From: Anaerolineales bacterium
Lineage (GTDB): Bacteria > Chloroflexota > Anaerolineae > Anaerolineales > UBA6663
Assembly: GCA_020850595.1 (NCBI GenBank)
Contig: JADZEK010000046.1
Coordinates: forward strand, 1 to 46,942
Direction of reading: 5' to 3'
DNA: 46,942 nt
Part shown: positions 36,283 through 45,278 of the stretch, piece by piece
How positions within the stretch are numbered: the first letter of the stretch is position 1
Layout: each line of letters begins with the position of its first letter
Program-made: the position numbers and the translations under genes
Notes under the pieces: generated by a model
Databases searched by the model: none
Seen by the model: the letters and a program-made list of their open reading frames with translations, nothing else
What the model was told of the DNA's origin: nothing

Positions 36283-37865
36283 AAGCGCCCCACCAGGAAG
36301 CCCGTGTGACCGCCGCCGAGTGGCGTTGGGTGTTCGTCTTTGCCCTCGCTGTCATGACGTTTACGCTCGTGCCCTACCTGGCGGCCTGGAGCGCTGCGCG
36401 TGATGGCTGGCAGTTTGGGGGCTTCCTGCTGGCGGTGGAAGACGGCAACGCCTACCTGGCGCGCATGGGGCGTGGCGCGCGCGGCCAACTGCTAGAGACG
36501 CTGTCCTTCTCCACCGAGCCGCAGCGAGGCACATTGCTGCTGCCCGCCCTGCACCTGCTGGGTTGGCTGGCTGGCCCCGACCCCCGCACAGAGCTGATAG
36601 CCTACCACACGACGCGCGTGCTGAGCGGCATTGGCCTGCTGGCCGCGAGCTATACGTTCCTCGCCGCCTTCGTCATCAGCGTCACATGGCGGCGGGTGGC
36701 GCTTGTGCTCGTGGCACTCGGCGGCGGGCTGGGCTGGCTCATTGTCGTGCTCGTCCCCGGTGGCGCCTGGCTCGGGTCGCTTCCGCCCGACCTGATCCTG
36801 CCGGAAGCCTTCAGCTTCCTGGTGCTGTTCAACTTCATTCACCTGGCGCTGGCTCGCGCCCTGCTGCTGTTGGCACTGCTGGCCTACCTGCGCGGCCGGG
36901 GGCGGTTGGCCGGCGGGTTGCTGCTGCTGGCCGGCCTCAACCAACCGCTGGCGATTGCCCTGGCCGGCGCGCTGATGGGACTGCACGCCACGCTCGGCTG
37001 GCTGCTGCGCCGGCGCTTCTCAGATTGGCCGTGGCCGCGCGACTTGCGGACGGCGATGGTCGCGGGCCTCATCGCCGGGCCGTTCCTGCTCTATGTGACG
37101 ATTAGCCTGCGGCTCGACCCGCTGCTGCGGCAGTGGATGGCGCAAAACATTCTGTCTTCGCCGCCGCCGATCCATTACCTGCTCGCCTACGCCGTGCTTC
37201 TGCTGCCCGCTTGGTCTGGGCTGCGGGCGTTGTGGGGCACCGCCCCGCGTCTGGCGGTCCTGGCCGCTGCCTGGATCGTGCTGGCCCTCCTGCTGGCCTA
37301 TCTGCCCGTGCCGCCTCAGCGTCGGTTCTTAGAGGGCGTTCAACTGCCGTTGGCGGCGCTGGCGGCGCTTGGCCTCAGCCAACTGGCCCGACCCTGGCGG
37401 CGCCCGGCCGCCGGGTTGGTGCTGGCCCTCAGCCTGCCGACCACGCTCCTCGTCTGGCTTGGCGCGCTGGGCGCGGCGCGGCTGGTCCAGCCGCCCATCT
37501 TTCGCCCGCCGGATGAACTCGCCGCATTTGCGTGGCTGCGCGCCAACGCTCACCTTGGCGACGCGGGGCTGGCGGCCTATGCGACTGGCAACGCGCTGCC
37601 CGCCTACACACCGCTGTCGGCCTATGTGGGTCACGGGCCGGAGACCGTGTTCTTGGCCGACAAGCTGCTGCGCGTGTTCGTCTTCTACGCCGCTGCCACG
37701 CCCGACAGCGATCGGCGCGCTCTACTGAACGAGGCGGGCATTGACTATGTGCTCTTCGGCCCCAACGAGCGCGCCCTGGGCGATTTTGATCCGTCCACCG
37801 CGGACTATCTGGCCGAGCGCTTCACCTCCGGCCGCTATGCCGTCTATGCGGTGCTCGCGCCGTGA
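36279..37865 (+). CDS. Polytopic membrane protein A', paralogue of the first gene
   Basis: The 528-residue product repeats the landmark pattern of the 32769 gene. It has VEDGNAYLARMGRG after the first span, GGGLGWL, ILPEAFSFLVLFNFIHLAL, NILSSPPPIHY, PVPPQRRFLEGVQLP, and the C-terminal DELAAFAWLRANAHLGD and YVLFGPNERAL. It has about 10 spans and no signal peptide other than the first span. The GTG at 36279 forms a GTGA overlap with the preceding stop and is preferred over the open GTG at 36255. Together with its neighbour it looks like the second copy of a duplicated two-gene unit. A GT-C role is inferred. Confidence 0.7.
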   Translation: MKAPHQEARVTAAEWRWVFVFALAVMTFTLVPYLAAWSAARDGWQFGGFLLAVEDGNAYLARMGRGARGQLLETLSFSTEPQRGTLLLPALHLLGWLAGPDPRTELIAYHTTRVLSGIGLLAASYTFLAAFVISVTWRRVALVLVALGGGLGWLIVVLVPGGAWLGSLPPDLILPEAFSFLVLFNFIHLALARALLLLALLAYLRGRGRLAGGLLLLAGLNQPLAIALAGALMGLHATLGWLLRRRFSDWPWPRDLRTAMVAGLIAGPFLLYVTISLRLDPLLRQWMAQNILSSPPPIHYLLAYAVLLLPAWSGLRALWGTAPRLAVLAAAWIVLALLLAYLPVPPQRRFLEGVQLPLAALAALGLSQLARPWRRPAAGLVLALSLPTTLLVWLGALGAARLVQPPIFRPPDELAAFAWLRANAHLGDAGLAAYATGNALPAYTPLSAYVGHGPETVFLADKLLRVFVFYAAATPDSDRRALLNEAGIDYVLFGPNERALGDFDPSTADYLAERFTSGRYAVYAVLAP

Positions 37866-40258
37866 TCGCACCGTCGGTAGGTCGCGTTCCGCCGCGTGCG
37901 TCGAACCGGCCCCACCGCTGGCCGGCCGGCGCGTGGCCGTTTCTGGTGGTTGGCTTCGCGCCGCTAGTGCTCTTCGCGCCGTTCCTAATCGGCGCGCGCA
38001 GCCTGTATTGGGGCACGCCGCTGTTACAGTTCTACCCCTGGCGCTCGCTCGGGCTTGAGTTGCTGCGCGGCGGCCACCTGCCGCTCTGGAATCCCTACCT
38101 CGGCCATGGCGCGCCGCTGCTCGCCAACTATCAGTCGGCGCTGCTCTATCCGCCCAACTGGTTGGGCCTGGTGCTGCCGCTCGACCTGGCCTCCGGCTGG
38201 CTGGCGGCGCTGCATCTGGCCTGGGCCGGGCTGGGATTGGCGCTGCTGGCCCGGCGCGTTGGTGCGCGGCCGCTGGGGCAGGCCGTGGCCGGCTTAGCTT
38301 TTGGCCTGAGCCAGTACCTTGTTTCGCGCGTTGGTTTCTTTAGCATCAACGCGACGGTTGCGTGGCTGCCCTGGCTGATCTGGGCGGTAGACGTTCAACT
38401 CCAGGCGGCGGGCTGGCGGGCGGCCCTCGCCGCGGCTTGGCGGCTCACGGCTGTCTCCGGCCTGTTGCTGCTGGCGGGCCACGCGCAGACCGCCTGGTAC
38501 GCGCTGCTGCTGGCGGGCCTGTGGGCGGCGTGGCGACTCCTGACCACGGCTGGGCTTACCTGGCCGCGCCGGGCGTCGTCGGCGCTGCGACTGGCCGCAG
38601 CACTCGGGTGGGGGGCGGGCCTTGCCGCGCTCCAACTCCTGCCCACGGCGGAACTTCTGCGCGAATCGCCGCGCGCCACCGCCGCCGCTTACGACTTCGT
38701 GATGACGTACTCGTACTCGCCGCTGCGCGCCCTGACCATGCTCGCCCCCAACCTATTCGGCAGCCCGGCCACCGGCAACTACCAGGGCTATGGCAACTAC
38801 TGGGAAGACGCGAACTACGTCGGCGTGCTGCCATTGGCGCTGGCGCTGACGCTGCTGGTGCCCACCGTCGTGCGAGCTGGCTGGCGCGCGCTGCGGCGCG
38901 TGGCGAGCGCCGCCCCGCCTGAGCCTGGGCGCGGCCTGCCGCTCTTCCTGGGCGGCGTGAGCGTTATCGCTGTGGTGTGGGGGTTGGGCGTGAACACGCC
39001 GGTCTTTCCCTGGCTCTACGCCCACGTGCCGACTTTTAGTCTGTTTCAGGCGCCTACGCGCGTGCTGATCTGGCTGACGTTCGCGCTCGCGCTGCTCGCC
39101 GGGCTGGGGACGGACCGCTGGCGCGCGCCCTCCGGCCGCGCCCACTACTGGACTCGCCTGGGCGCGATGGGGGCCGCCACACTGCTACTCGGCGGCCTGG
39201 CGGGCGGGGTACTTTTTCGCTCTGGCACCGAACTAGCCGCAACGCTGCGCACGGTAGCTCTCAGCCTGGGGTGGGCCGGCGCGCTGCTTCTGGCTACCGC
39301 TGCGCTGTCGCTGCTGCAGCCCACGCTCACGCCCGGACGGTGGGGGGCGCTGGTGGTGAGTGTGGTGCTCGTAGACCTGCTGGCCGCCGGGTGGGGCCTT
39401 AATCCTGGCGCGGACCCGGCCGCCTATCGCGCCCCCGCCGCCCTCGACCCAGCTCTGGATGCTGCGCTGGGCGGCCACCGCTTGTGGTACCCGCCCGACG
39501 ATGAGCAGGCCGCGAAGTTTGAGACCCTGCTGTCCTTTCAGACCTTTGGGCCGCCCCAACTGGCTCTGACGACGCGCGCGGTGCAGTTGCCCAACGTGGG
39601 CGTGCTCGACCGGCGCGCGTCAGCCAACAACTTCGACCCGTTAGTGAGCGCGCGCTACGCCGCCTTCACCGAGTTGGCCGCCGCGCACCCCACTGCCGGC
39701 CTGCTGGCGTTAATGGACGTGGCTGTGGTGGCGGTGCTTGAGGATCAGCCAGACTGGGAGTTGTTGTCCCGCGACCCGCAAACGGGCATCGCCTTTTATC
39801 GCGCGCCCGGCGAGCCTCGGCGCGTGTGGGTGGTCGGCGCCGCCCGCGTCGTGCCGAATATGGCGGCGGCTCTGGCGGCGCTCGCCGATCCGGCGTTTGA
39901 CCCGGCCGCTGAGGTCGTGCTGGAGGCCGGGGCCGCCCAACTGCCGCCCAGCCGCATTTCTTTGACACCCTCTATTAACGCCGTTACAATCCAGGTCTCG
40001 CTGGCAGCGGCCGGCTGGGTGGTCGTGTCAGACACGTTCTATCCCGGTTGGGTGGCTGCGGTAGATGGGCAACCCGCACCGCTTTGGGCCGCCAACGCGG
40101 CTTTTCGCGCCGTGCCGGTTCCAGCGGGCAGCCATGTCGTCAGGTTAGACTATCAACCGTGCAGCGTGGCGCTGGGCGGGCTGATCACGCTGGTGGCGCT
40201 GGTCGGGTGGGCGGGCCTCGGCCTCCTGGCGCATGTGGCCGGGAGGCGCAGTGCGTAA
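37862..40258 (+). CDS. YfhO-like polytopic membrane glycosyltransferase B'
   Basis: The 798-residue protein has about 12 membrane spans and the YfhO marks. The first loop reads FYPWRSLGLELLRGGHLPLW with NPYLGHGAPLLANYQSALLYPP. A GHAQTAWY segment follows, and the C-terminal beta domain carries VSDTFYPGWVAAVDGQP with a final membrane span. It is longer than the 34327 gene, mainly in the C-terminal extracytoplasmic half, where residues about 520-740 form a soluble domain. The GTG start overlaps the previous stop as GTGA. YfhO-type proteins transfer sugars from polyprenyl phosphate outside the membrane; donor and acceptor are not known here. Confidence 0.8.
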   Translation: MIAPSVGRVPPRASNRPHRWPAGAWPFLVVGFAPLVLFAPFLIGARSLYWGTPLLQFYPWRSLGLELLRGGHLPLWNPYLGHGAPLLANYQSALLYPPNWLGLVLPLDLASGWLAALHLAWAGLGLALLARRVGARPLGQAVAGLAFGLSQYLVSRVGFFSINATVAWLPWLIWAVDVQLQAAGWRAALAAAWRLTAVSGLLLLAGHAQTAWYALLLAGLWAAWRLLTTAGLTWPRRASSALRLAAALGWGAGLAALQLLPTAELLRESPRATAAAYDFVMTYSYSPLRALTMLAPNLFGSPATGNYQGYGNYWEDANYVGVLPLALALTLLVPTVVRAGWRALRRVASAAPPEPGRGLPLFLGGVSVIAVVWGLGVNTPVFPWLYAHVPTFSLFQAPTRVLIWLTFALALLAGLGTDRWRAPSGRAHYWTRLGAMGAATLLLGGLAGGVLFRSGTELAATLRTVALSLGWAGALLLATAALSLLQPTLTPGRWGALVVSVVLVDLLAAGWGLNPGADPAAYRAPAALDPALDAALGGHRLWYPPDDEQAAKFETLLSFQTFGPPQLALTTRAVQLPNVGVLDRRASANNFDPLVSARYAAFTELAAAHPTAGLLALMDVAVVAVLEDQPDWELLSRDPQTGIAFYRAPGEPRRVWVVGAARVVPNMAAALAALADPAFDPAAEVVLEAGAAQLPPSRISLTPSINAVTIQVSLAAAGWVVVSDTFYPGWVAAVDGQPAPLWAANAAFRAVPVPAGSHVVRLDYQPCSVALGGLITLVALVGWAGLGLLAHVAGRRSA

Positions 40259-41345
40259 AGCGCTCGCCTGGCTTTCGCCTATCGTGGTGGTGGCCCTCGC
40301 GCTGGCGGCGTATCTAGGGGCCGTGCTCCTCCGCAGCCAGGGTGACCCGCTGACCTTTGCCCGCCTGGGTGACGGTTTTGTTAACGGCGCGCCGGTCGGC
40401 GCGCAAGGCTACGACGGCCAGTTCGCGTACTGGATTGCCAGCGACCCGCGGCCCGCTGCCGCCGCGTCCCACCTGGATGTGCCCGCGTATCGCTATCAGC
40501 GGCTGCTTCATCCGCTGCTGGCCTGGGCGCTGGCGGCCGGACAAGCGCCTCTCGTGCCGTGGACGCTGGTGCTGGTGAACGTGGCCGCGCAGCTGGCCGG
40601 CGTCTGGCTGGTGGAGCGCTGGCTGACCACGCATGGGGTCAGCCGCTGGTATGCGCTCAGTTACGGGCTGTGGGCGGGGCTGGTGCTGGCCGTCCGCCTC
40701 GATCTGGCCGAGCCGCTGGCCTATGCGCTGGCTGCGGCGGCGCTGCTGGCCGGGCAGCGTGGGCGGCTGGGCTGGTCGGCGGCCTGGTTGGGGCTGGCGC
40801 TGTTCGCCAAGGAGACCACGCTGGCCGTCTGGCTGGGGCTAGCGGCCTGGGCGCTGGTCAACCGCCGCTGGCGCGCTCTGGGCCTCTACGCGGCGGCAGC
40901 CTTGCCCTTCGCTGCCTTTCAAGTCCTCTTGACAAGGTGGTTCGGCGCGGTGGGGCTGGCCTCCGGAGGCTACCTGGCTACGCCGTTTGAGTGGCTGCCC
41001 TATCTGGGCCTGTGGCGCGTGGCGGGCGCGAGCCTGCCGGCTTTCGCGCTCCTGGCCGCCATCCTGGGGCCGCTGATCGTGTTGCCGAGCGCCTGGGGCG
41101 CTCTGGTGGCGGCACTGCGCCTGGCACGGCGCGACTGGTCGCCCATGGTCTGGGTGTTGGGCGCAAACGCCGCCCTGGTAGTGTTCGCGCCGTTCTCCAC
41201 CTTTCACGAGCCGGTTGGCATCATCCGTCTCGCGACGGGACTGGTGCTGGCGGTTGTGCTGTTTGGCGCGCAGGTGGGGGCGCGTCGGGTCCTGAACTAC
41301 AGCCTGTTCTGGCTAGCCGCCCTCGCTCTGGTCATCCGTGACTGA
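40251..41345 (+). CDS. Polytopic membrane protein, putative polyprenyl-sugar-dependent transferase
   Basis: The 364-residue product (370 if ATG 40233 is used) has about 8-9 membrane spans. After the first span is GYDGQFAYWIASDP, then the loop LDVPAYRYQRLLHPLLAW, and later DLAEPLAYALAAAALL and ALFAKETTLAVWLG. This pattern recurs in uncharacterised bacterial membrane proteins that resemble GT-C/GT87-type mannosyltransferases, with an Asp in the first loop. The GTG at 40251 sits 4 nt after GGAGG and overlaps the preceding TAA region, so it is slightly preferred. It overlaps the GT2 gene by 8 bp, suggesting that it uses the GT2 product. Confidence 0.68.
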   Translation: MRKALAWLSPIVVVALALAAYLGAVLLRSQGDPLTFARLGDGFVNGAPVGAQGYDGQFAYWIASDPRPAAAASHLDVPAYRYQRLLHPLLAWALAAGQAPLVPWTLVLVNVAAQLAGVWLVERWLTTHGVSRWYALSYGLWAGLVLAVRLDLAEPLAYALAAAALLAGQRGRLGWSAAWLGLALFAKETTLAVWLGLAAWALVNRRWRALGLYAAAALPFAAFQVLLTRWFGAVGLASGGYLATPFEWLPYLGLWRVAGASLPAFALLAAILGPLIVLPSAWGALVAALRLARRDWSPMVWVLGANAALVVFAPFSTFHEPVGIIRLATGLVLAVVLFGAQVGARRVLNYSLFWLAALALVIRD

Positions 41346-42123
41346 TACACTCCCTTCCATGTCGTCGCCTGCTGTCGCCGCACCACCCACGGAACCTGCC
41401 GCTGCCCTCGGGCCGATCTATATCGTCCTGCCGACCTTTAACGAGGCGGAAAACATCAGCCAACTCGTGCCGCAGCTTTTGGCGCTGCCCAGCGACCTAT
41501 GCGTGCTGGTGGTGGACGACAACTCGCCCGACGGCACCGGCGCGCTGGCCGACCGGCTGGCGGCGGAGCAATCTGCGCGCGTGGGCGTCATCCATCGCGC
41601 GGGCAAGCTGGGCCTGGGCACGGCCTACGTAGCCGGGTTCAAGCAGGCGCTGGCCGCGGGCGCGGCGGCGGTGCTCACCATGGACGCGGACTTCTCACAC
41701 CATCCCCGCCACATTCCTAGCATGGTCGAAAAGCTGGCCGAGGCCGACCTCGTGATCGGCTCACGCTACGTGCGCGGCGGCTATGCCGTTGATTCGCCGC
41801 CGGCCCGCCGTGCGCTGAGCCGCAGCGCCAACCTGGTGGCCCACCTGGCCCTCAACTTGCGCGCCCGCGACGTGACGGCCGGCTTTCGCCTCTACCGCCG
41901 TGCGGTGCTCGAGTCGCTGGACCTGGACCAGATATTCTCGTCCGGTTACTCGTTTTTGGTTGAACTGCTGTATCTAGTCGAGCGGCGCGGCTGGCGCGTG
42001 GCCGAAGTGCCCATCCAGTTCCACGACCGCATCCGGGGCCAGAGCAAGATCTCTCGGGCCGAGATCGGCCGGGCCTTGTACACCGTTGCCCGGCTCACCT
42101 TCCGCCGCATGCGGGGGCGCTGA
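41338..42123 (+). CDS. Polyprenol-phosphate mannose synthase-like GT2
   Basis: The 261-residue soluble protein (254 from ATG 41359) is a family-2 glycosyltransferase of the dolichol/polyprenol-phosphate mannose synthase type. It transfers a sugar from a nucleotide donor to polyprenyl phosphate at the cytoplasmic face. Motifs are IVLPTFNEAENI, VVDDNSPDGT, MDADFSHHP (the metal-binding DAD), GSRYVRGG, and SGYSFLVELLY followed by EVPIQFHDRIRGQSK. It lacks the C-terminal membrane spans of CsbB or GtrB proteins, resembling Ppm1. It is the last gene of the operon. Its product is the natural donor for the upstream membrane proteins. Mannose is the family default; glucose or GlcNAc is possible. Confidence 0.88.
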   Translation: MTDTLPSMSSPAVAAPPTEPAAALGPIYIVLPTFNEAENISQLVPQLLALPSDLCVLVVDDNSPDGTGALADRLAAEQSARVGVIHRAGKLGLGTAYVAGFKQALAAGAAAVLTMDADFSHHPRHIPSMVEKLAEADLVIGSRYVRGGYAVDSPPARRALSRSANLVAHLALNLRARDVTAGFRLYRRAVLESLDLDQIFSSGYSFLVELLYLVERRGWRVAEVPIQFHDRIRGQSKISRAEIGRALYTVARLTFRRMRGR

Positions 42124-42141
42124 ACCGTCGGATTTGCGTAT

Positions 42142-42150
42142 TGGTATTAT
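42142..42150 (+). promoter_or_regulatory. Extended -10 promoter of moxR
   Basis: TGGTATTAT is an extended -10 element (TGn before TATTAT at 42145-42150), about 50 bases before the moxR GTG. There is no clear -35, as expected for this type. It would separate the MoxR-DUF58 pair from the glycan operon ending at 42123. Confidence 0.4.
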
Positions 42151-42201
42151 GGCAGGCCGCTCCGGCCCGAGGCGCGGCCCTTGGTCAACTCAGGAGTCCT
42201 C

Positions 42202-43182
<981 letters not shown>

Positions 43183-43192
43183 CACTCGCGCG

Positions 43193-44491
43193 ATGCTCGC
43201 CCGCCGCCTGGTCGTCTTTGGATTGCTGCTGCTGTGCGCCATTGGCGCGTTGGTCACCGGCCGCCAGCTCTTCTACAACCTTGTTTACCTTTGGCTGACG
43301 ATCATCGTGATTGCCGGTGTGTGGACCTGGACGGCCATCAACCGCCTTCGTCTCGGCCGGCACACCCGCGCCCTGCGCGCCCAGGTGGGCCGACCGCTAG
43401 AAGAGCGCCTGTCGGTGCGCAACACCAGCCCCGTGCCCAAGCTTTGGCTCGAAGTGCGCGACCATTCGGACCTGCCCGGCCACGAGGCCAGTCTGGTGGT
43501 GGACTCGCTTGGCCCCAACCGCGAGCGCGTGTGGGTGGTGCGCACGCTGTGCCGCGAACGCGGCCGCTTTCGGCTCGGGCCGCTCTCACTGACCAGCGGC
43601 GACCCGTTTGGTTTGTTTCAGGTCACCCGCCCGGTCCCGCAGACCACGCATATCGTCGTCTACCCCATGACGGTGGACTTGCCCGACTTCACGCTGCCGC
43701 TTGGCCCGATGCCCGGCGGCGACGCGCTGCGGCGGCGAACCCACTATGTGACCGCCAACGCCTCCGGCGTGCGCGACTACGCCCCCGGCGACTCCTTCAA
43801 CCGCATCCACTGGGCCTCCACTGCCCGCCGCGATCGCCTGATCGTCAAGGAGTTTGAGCTTGACCCGCTCTCCGACATCTGGCTCTTCCTCGATGGCGAC
43901 CGCAGCGTGCAGGCCGCCCTGTCGCCGGTGGAGCCGGAGCCGGGGCCGCTGAACGCCCTATGGCCGAACAAGCCAGAGCGCGTGACCCTGCCGCCCAGCA
44001 CCGAAGAATACGCCGTGAGCGTGACGGCCTCGCTGGCGCAGTACTTCGTGCGCCATGACCGCACCGTGGGCCTGCTGACCTACGGCCGCACGCGCGAGGT
44101 GGTGCAGCCCGACCGCGGCGAGCGCCAGTTGACCAAGATGCTGGAGACGCTGGCGATGTTTCGCGCTGAGAGCCGCATTCCGCTCGACGATGCGCTGTCA
44201 CTGGAAGCCCAGCAGTTGCCGCGCTGGACGACCCTCATCATCGTGACCTCGTCGGGCGACATGCAGTGGGTACTGAGCGCCCAGGCCCTCAAGCGCCACG
44301 GCTTGCGCGTGATCGCCATCGTGGTAGATGCCGCGACGTTTGGCGGCTACAACGCCAACGCCGGCACCGTCGAGGCCCTGTGGAGCGCCGGCATTCCCGC
44401 CTTCCGCGTGAACTACGGCGACGACCTGGTGCAGGCGCTCTCCTATGGCTCCTTCGCTACCCAGCGCCTCGGCGGGGCTGTCGTGGCGTAG
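43193..44491 (+). CDS. DUF58 protein with VWA-like fold
   Basis: The 432-residue protein has two N-terminal membrane spans (about 5-50) and then a soluble region with the DUF58 block GVRDYAPGDSFNRIHWASTARRDRLIVKEFE (about 195-225). A VWA-like alpha/beta domain begins IWLFLDGDRSVQ, where the metal-site DxSxS pattern is partly kept as DGDRS. The start at ATG 43193 excludes an antisense-like upstream frame. DUF58 proteins work with MoxR ATPases in envelope or stress functions that are not well defined. It is 10 bp after moxR and followed by a hairpin at 44515-44541. Confidence 0.88.
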   Translation: MLARRLVVFGLLLLCAIGALVTGRQLFYNLVYLWLTIIVIAGVWTWTAINRLRLGRHTRALRAQVGRPLEERLSVRNTSPVPKLWLEVRDHSDLPGHEASLVVDSLGPNRERVWVVRTLCRERGRFRLGPLSLTSGDPFGLFQVTRPVPQTTHIVVYPMTVDLPDFTLPLGPMPGGDALRRRTHYVTANASGVRDYAPGDSFNRIHWASTARRDRLIVKEFELDPLSDIWLFLDGDRSVQAALSPVEPEPGPLNALWPNKPERVTLPPSTEEYAVSVTASLAQYFVRHDRTVGLLTYGRTREVVQPDRGERQLTKMLETLAMFRAESRIPLDDALSLEAQQLPRWTTLIIVTSSGDMQWVLSAQALKRHGLRVIAIVVDAATFGGYNANAGTVEALWSAGIPAFRVNYGDDLVQALSYGSFATQRLGGAVVA

Positions 44492-44514
44492 CGTGCCCGC
44501 CGGATCGCACCCTC

Positions 44515-44541
44515 ACCGGCCGCGATCCAACCTCGGCCGGT
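44515..44541 (+). terminator. Intrinsic terminator-like hairpin after the DUF58 gene
   Basis: ACCGGCCG (44515-44522) and CGGCCGGT (44534-44541) make a perfect 8-bp stem with an 11-nt loop, 23 bases past the stop, followed by only TTG. It probably ends the MoxR-DUF58 transcript. The T-run is short, so efficiency is uncertain. Confidence 0.45.
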
Positions 44542-44556
44542 TTGCTTCCCGCCCTT

Positions 44557-44583
44557 GAGTCCCCCGAGTCCCCTGAGTCCCCG
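44557..44583. repeat. Three 9-bp tandem units of GAGTCCCC
   Basis: GAGTCCCC occurs at 44557, 44566 and 44575, each followed by one variable base (C, T, G), giving a 27-bp run. A related CAGGTCCCC lies about 30 bases downstream. The repeat is in the 187-bp gap between the DUF58 hairpin and the next promoter. It could be a simple repeat or a cluster of protein sites. Confidence 0.6.
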
Positions 44584-44665
44584 CCCCCTTGATTGCCGCT
44601 CTTGCCACTCCTCAGGTCCCCGCCCATTTGCCTGCCACCCCGTACGCCGCCGCCTCCTCACCGGG

Positions 44666-44671
44666 TATAAT
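44666..44671 (+). promoter_or_regulatory. -10 box 7 nt before the NTR-like gene
   Basis: A perfect TATAAT is followed by GCCCGCC and the ATG at 44679, with no ribosome site. This predicts a leaderless mRNA and fixes the start of the signal peptide. No clear -35 was found. Confidence 0.5.
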
Positions 44672-44678
44672 GCCCGCC

Positions 44679-45278
44679 ATGCCGCCCTGGATGCGCCTCT
44701 CGCTGGCCCTGGTGCTGGCCCTCTCAGCGCTCCTGCTTGGGTCGCGGCCGGCGAGCGCGTGCAGTTGTGTAGACCCTGGTCCGCCCAGCGCCGTGTTTGG
44801 CTACATGCCGGTCGTGTTTCGGGGGGTGGTCACCGGCGTTAGCGCCGGCTCGCCCTGGGGGCCGGTAGTGGCGTGGCTCCAGAGCCGCCTGGGGCTGGCC
44901 GGGTCGCCGGCTGGGGCCCTGTATGTGCGCTTCAGGGTGACGCAGAGCTGGAAAGGCCAGACCACGACCTCGGCCACCGTGGTTCAGAGCGGCATTTGCG
45001 GCTATGGCTTTGACTTGCAGCGAGACTACGTGGTTTATGCCTGGCCAGACACCTATGGCCTGACCACCAGCATGTGTACGCGCACGGCCGACGTAGGGCA
45101 GGCGTCCGCCGATCTGGCGTATCTGCGAACGCAGCCGTTGCTGACGCTGCAAGCGTCGCCTCCCGCCCTGGCTTGGGCGTTGGTGGTTGCGCCGGCCGTG
45201 GGCGGGCTGGCGGTCTTGGCCGTCACGGCGCTGGCCGTCCGGCGGCGTTTACGGCGAAAGCAGAAGGGACTCTTTTGA
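44679..45278 (+). CDS. Secreted NTR/TIMP-like protein with C-terminal anchor
   Basis: The 199-residue protein has a signal peptide (about 1-28, RLSLALVLALSALLLGSRPASA), then CSC at the mature N-terminus. An NTR/TIMP-like domain follows: VVFRGVVTGV, VRFRVTQSWKG, a CGYGF segment, YVVYAW and a later CTRTADVGQASADLAYL. The CSC start and paired cysteines are the hallmark of tissue-inhibitor-of-metalloproteinase-like domains, where the N-terminal Cys can bind a catalytic zinc. A C-terminal membrane span (about 167-190) and RRRLRRKQK end anchor it, with the domain outside the cell. The earlier in-frame open region lacks these features. Its stop overlaps the next gene's TTG start. Protease inhibition is a family-based guess. 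Confidence 0.78.
   Translation: MPPWMRLSLALVLALSALLLGSRPASACSCVDPGPPSAVFGYMPVVFRGVVTGVSAGSPWGPVVAWLQSRLGLAGSPAGALYVRFRVTQSWKGQTTTSATVVQSGICGYGFDLQRDYVVYAWPDTYGLTTSMCTRTADVGQASADLAYLRTQPLLTLQASPPALAWALVVAPAVGGLAVLAVTALAVRRRLRRKQKGLF

Noticed and set aside
45074..45274. N-terminal extension of the spermidine-synthase-like protein
   Set aside because: It overlaps the NTR-like gene and is Gly/Arg-rich; the TTG at 45275 has a ribosome site and leads straight into a membrane span.
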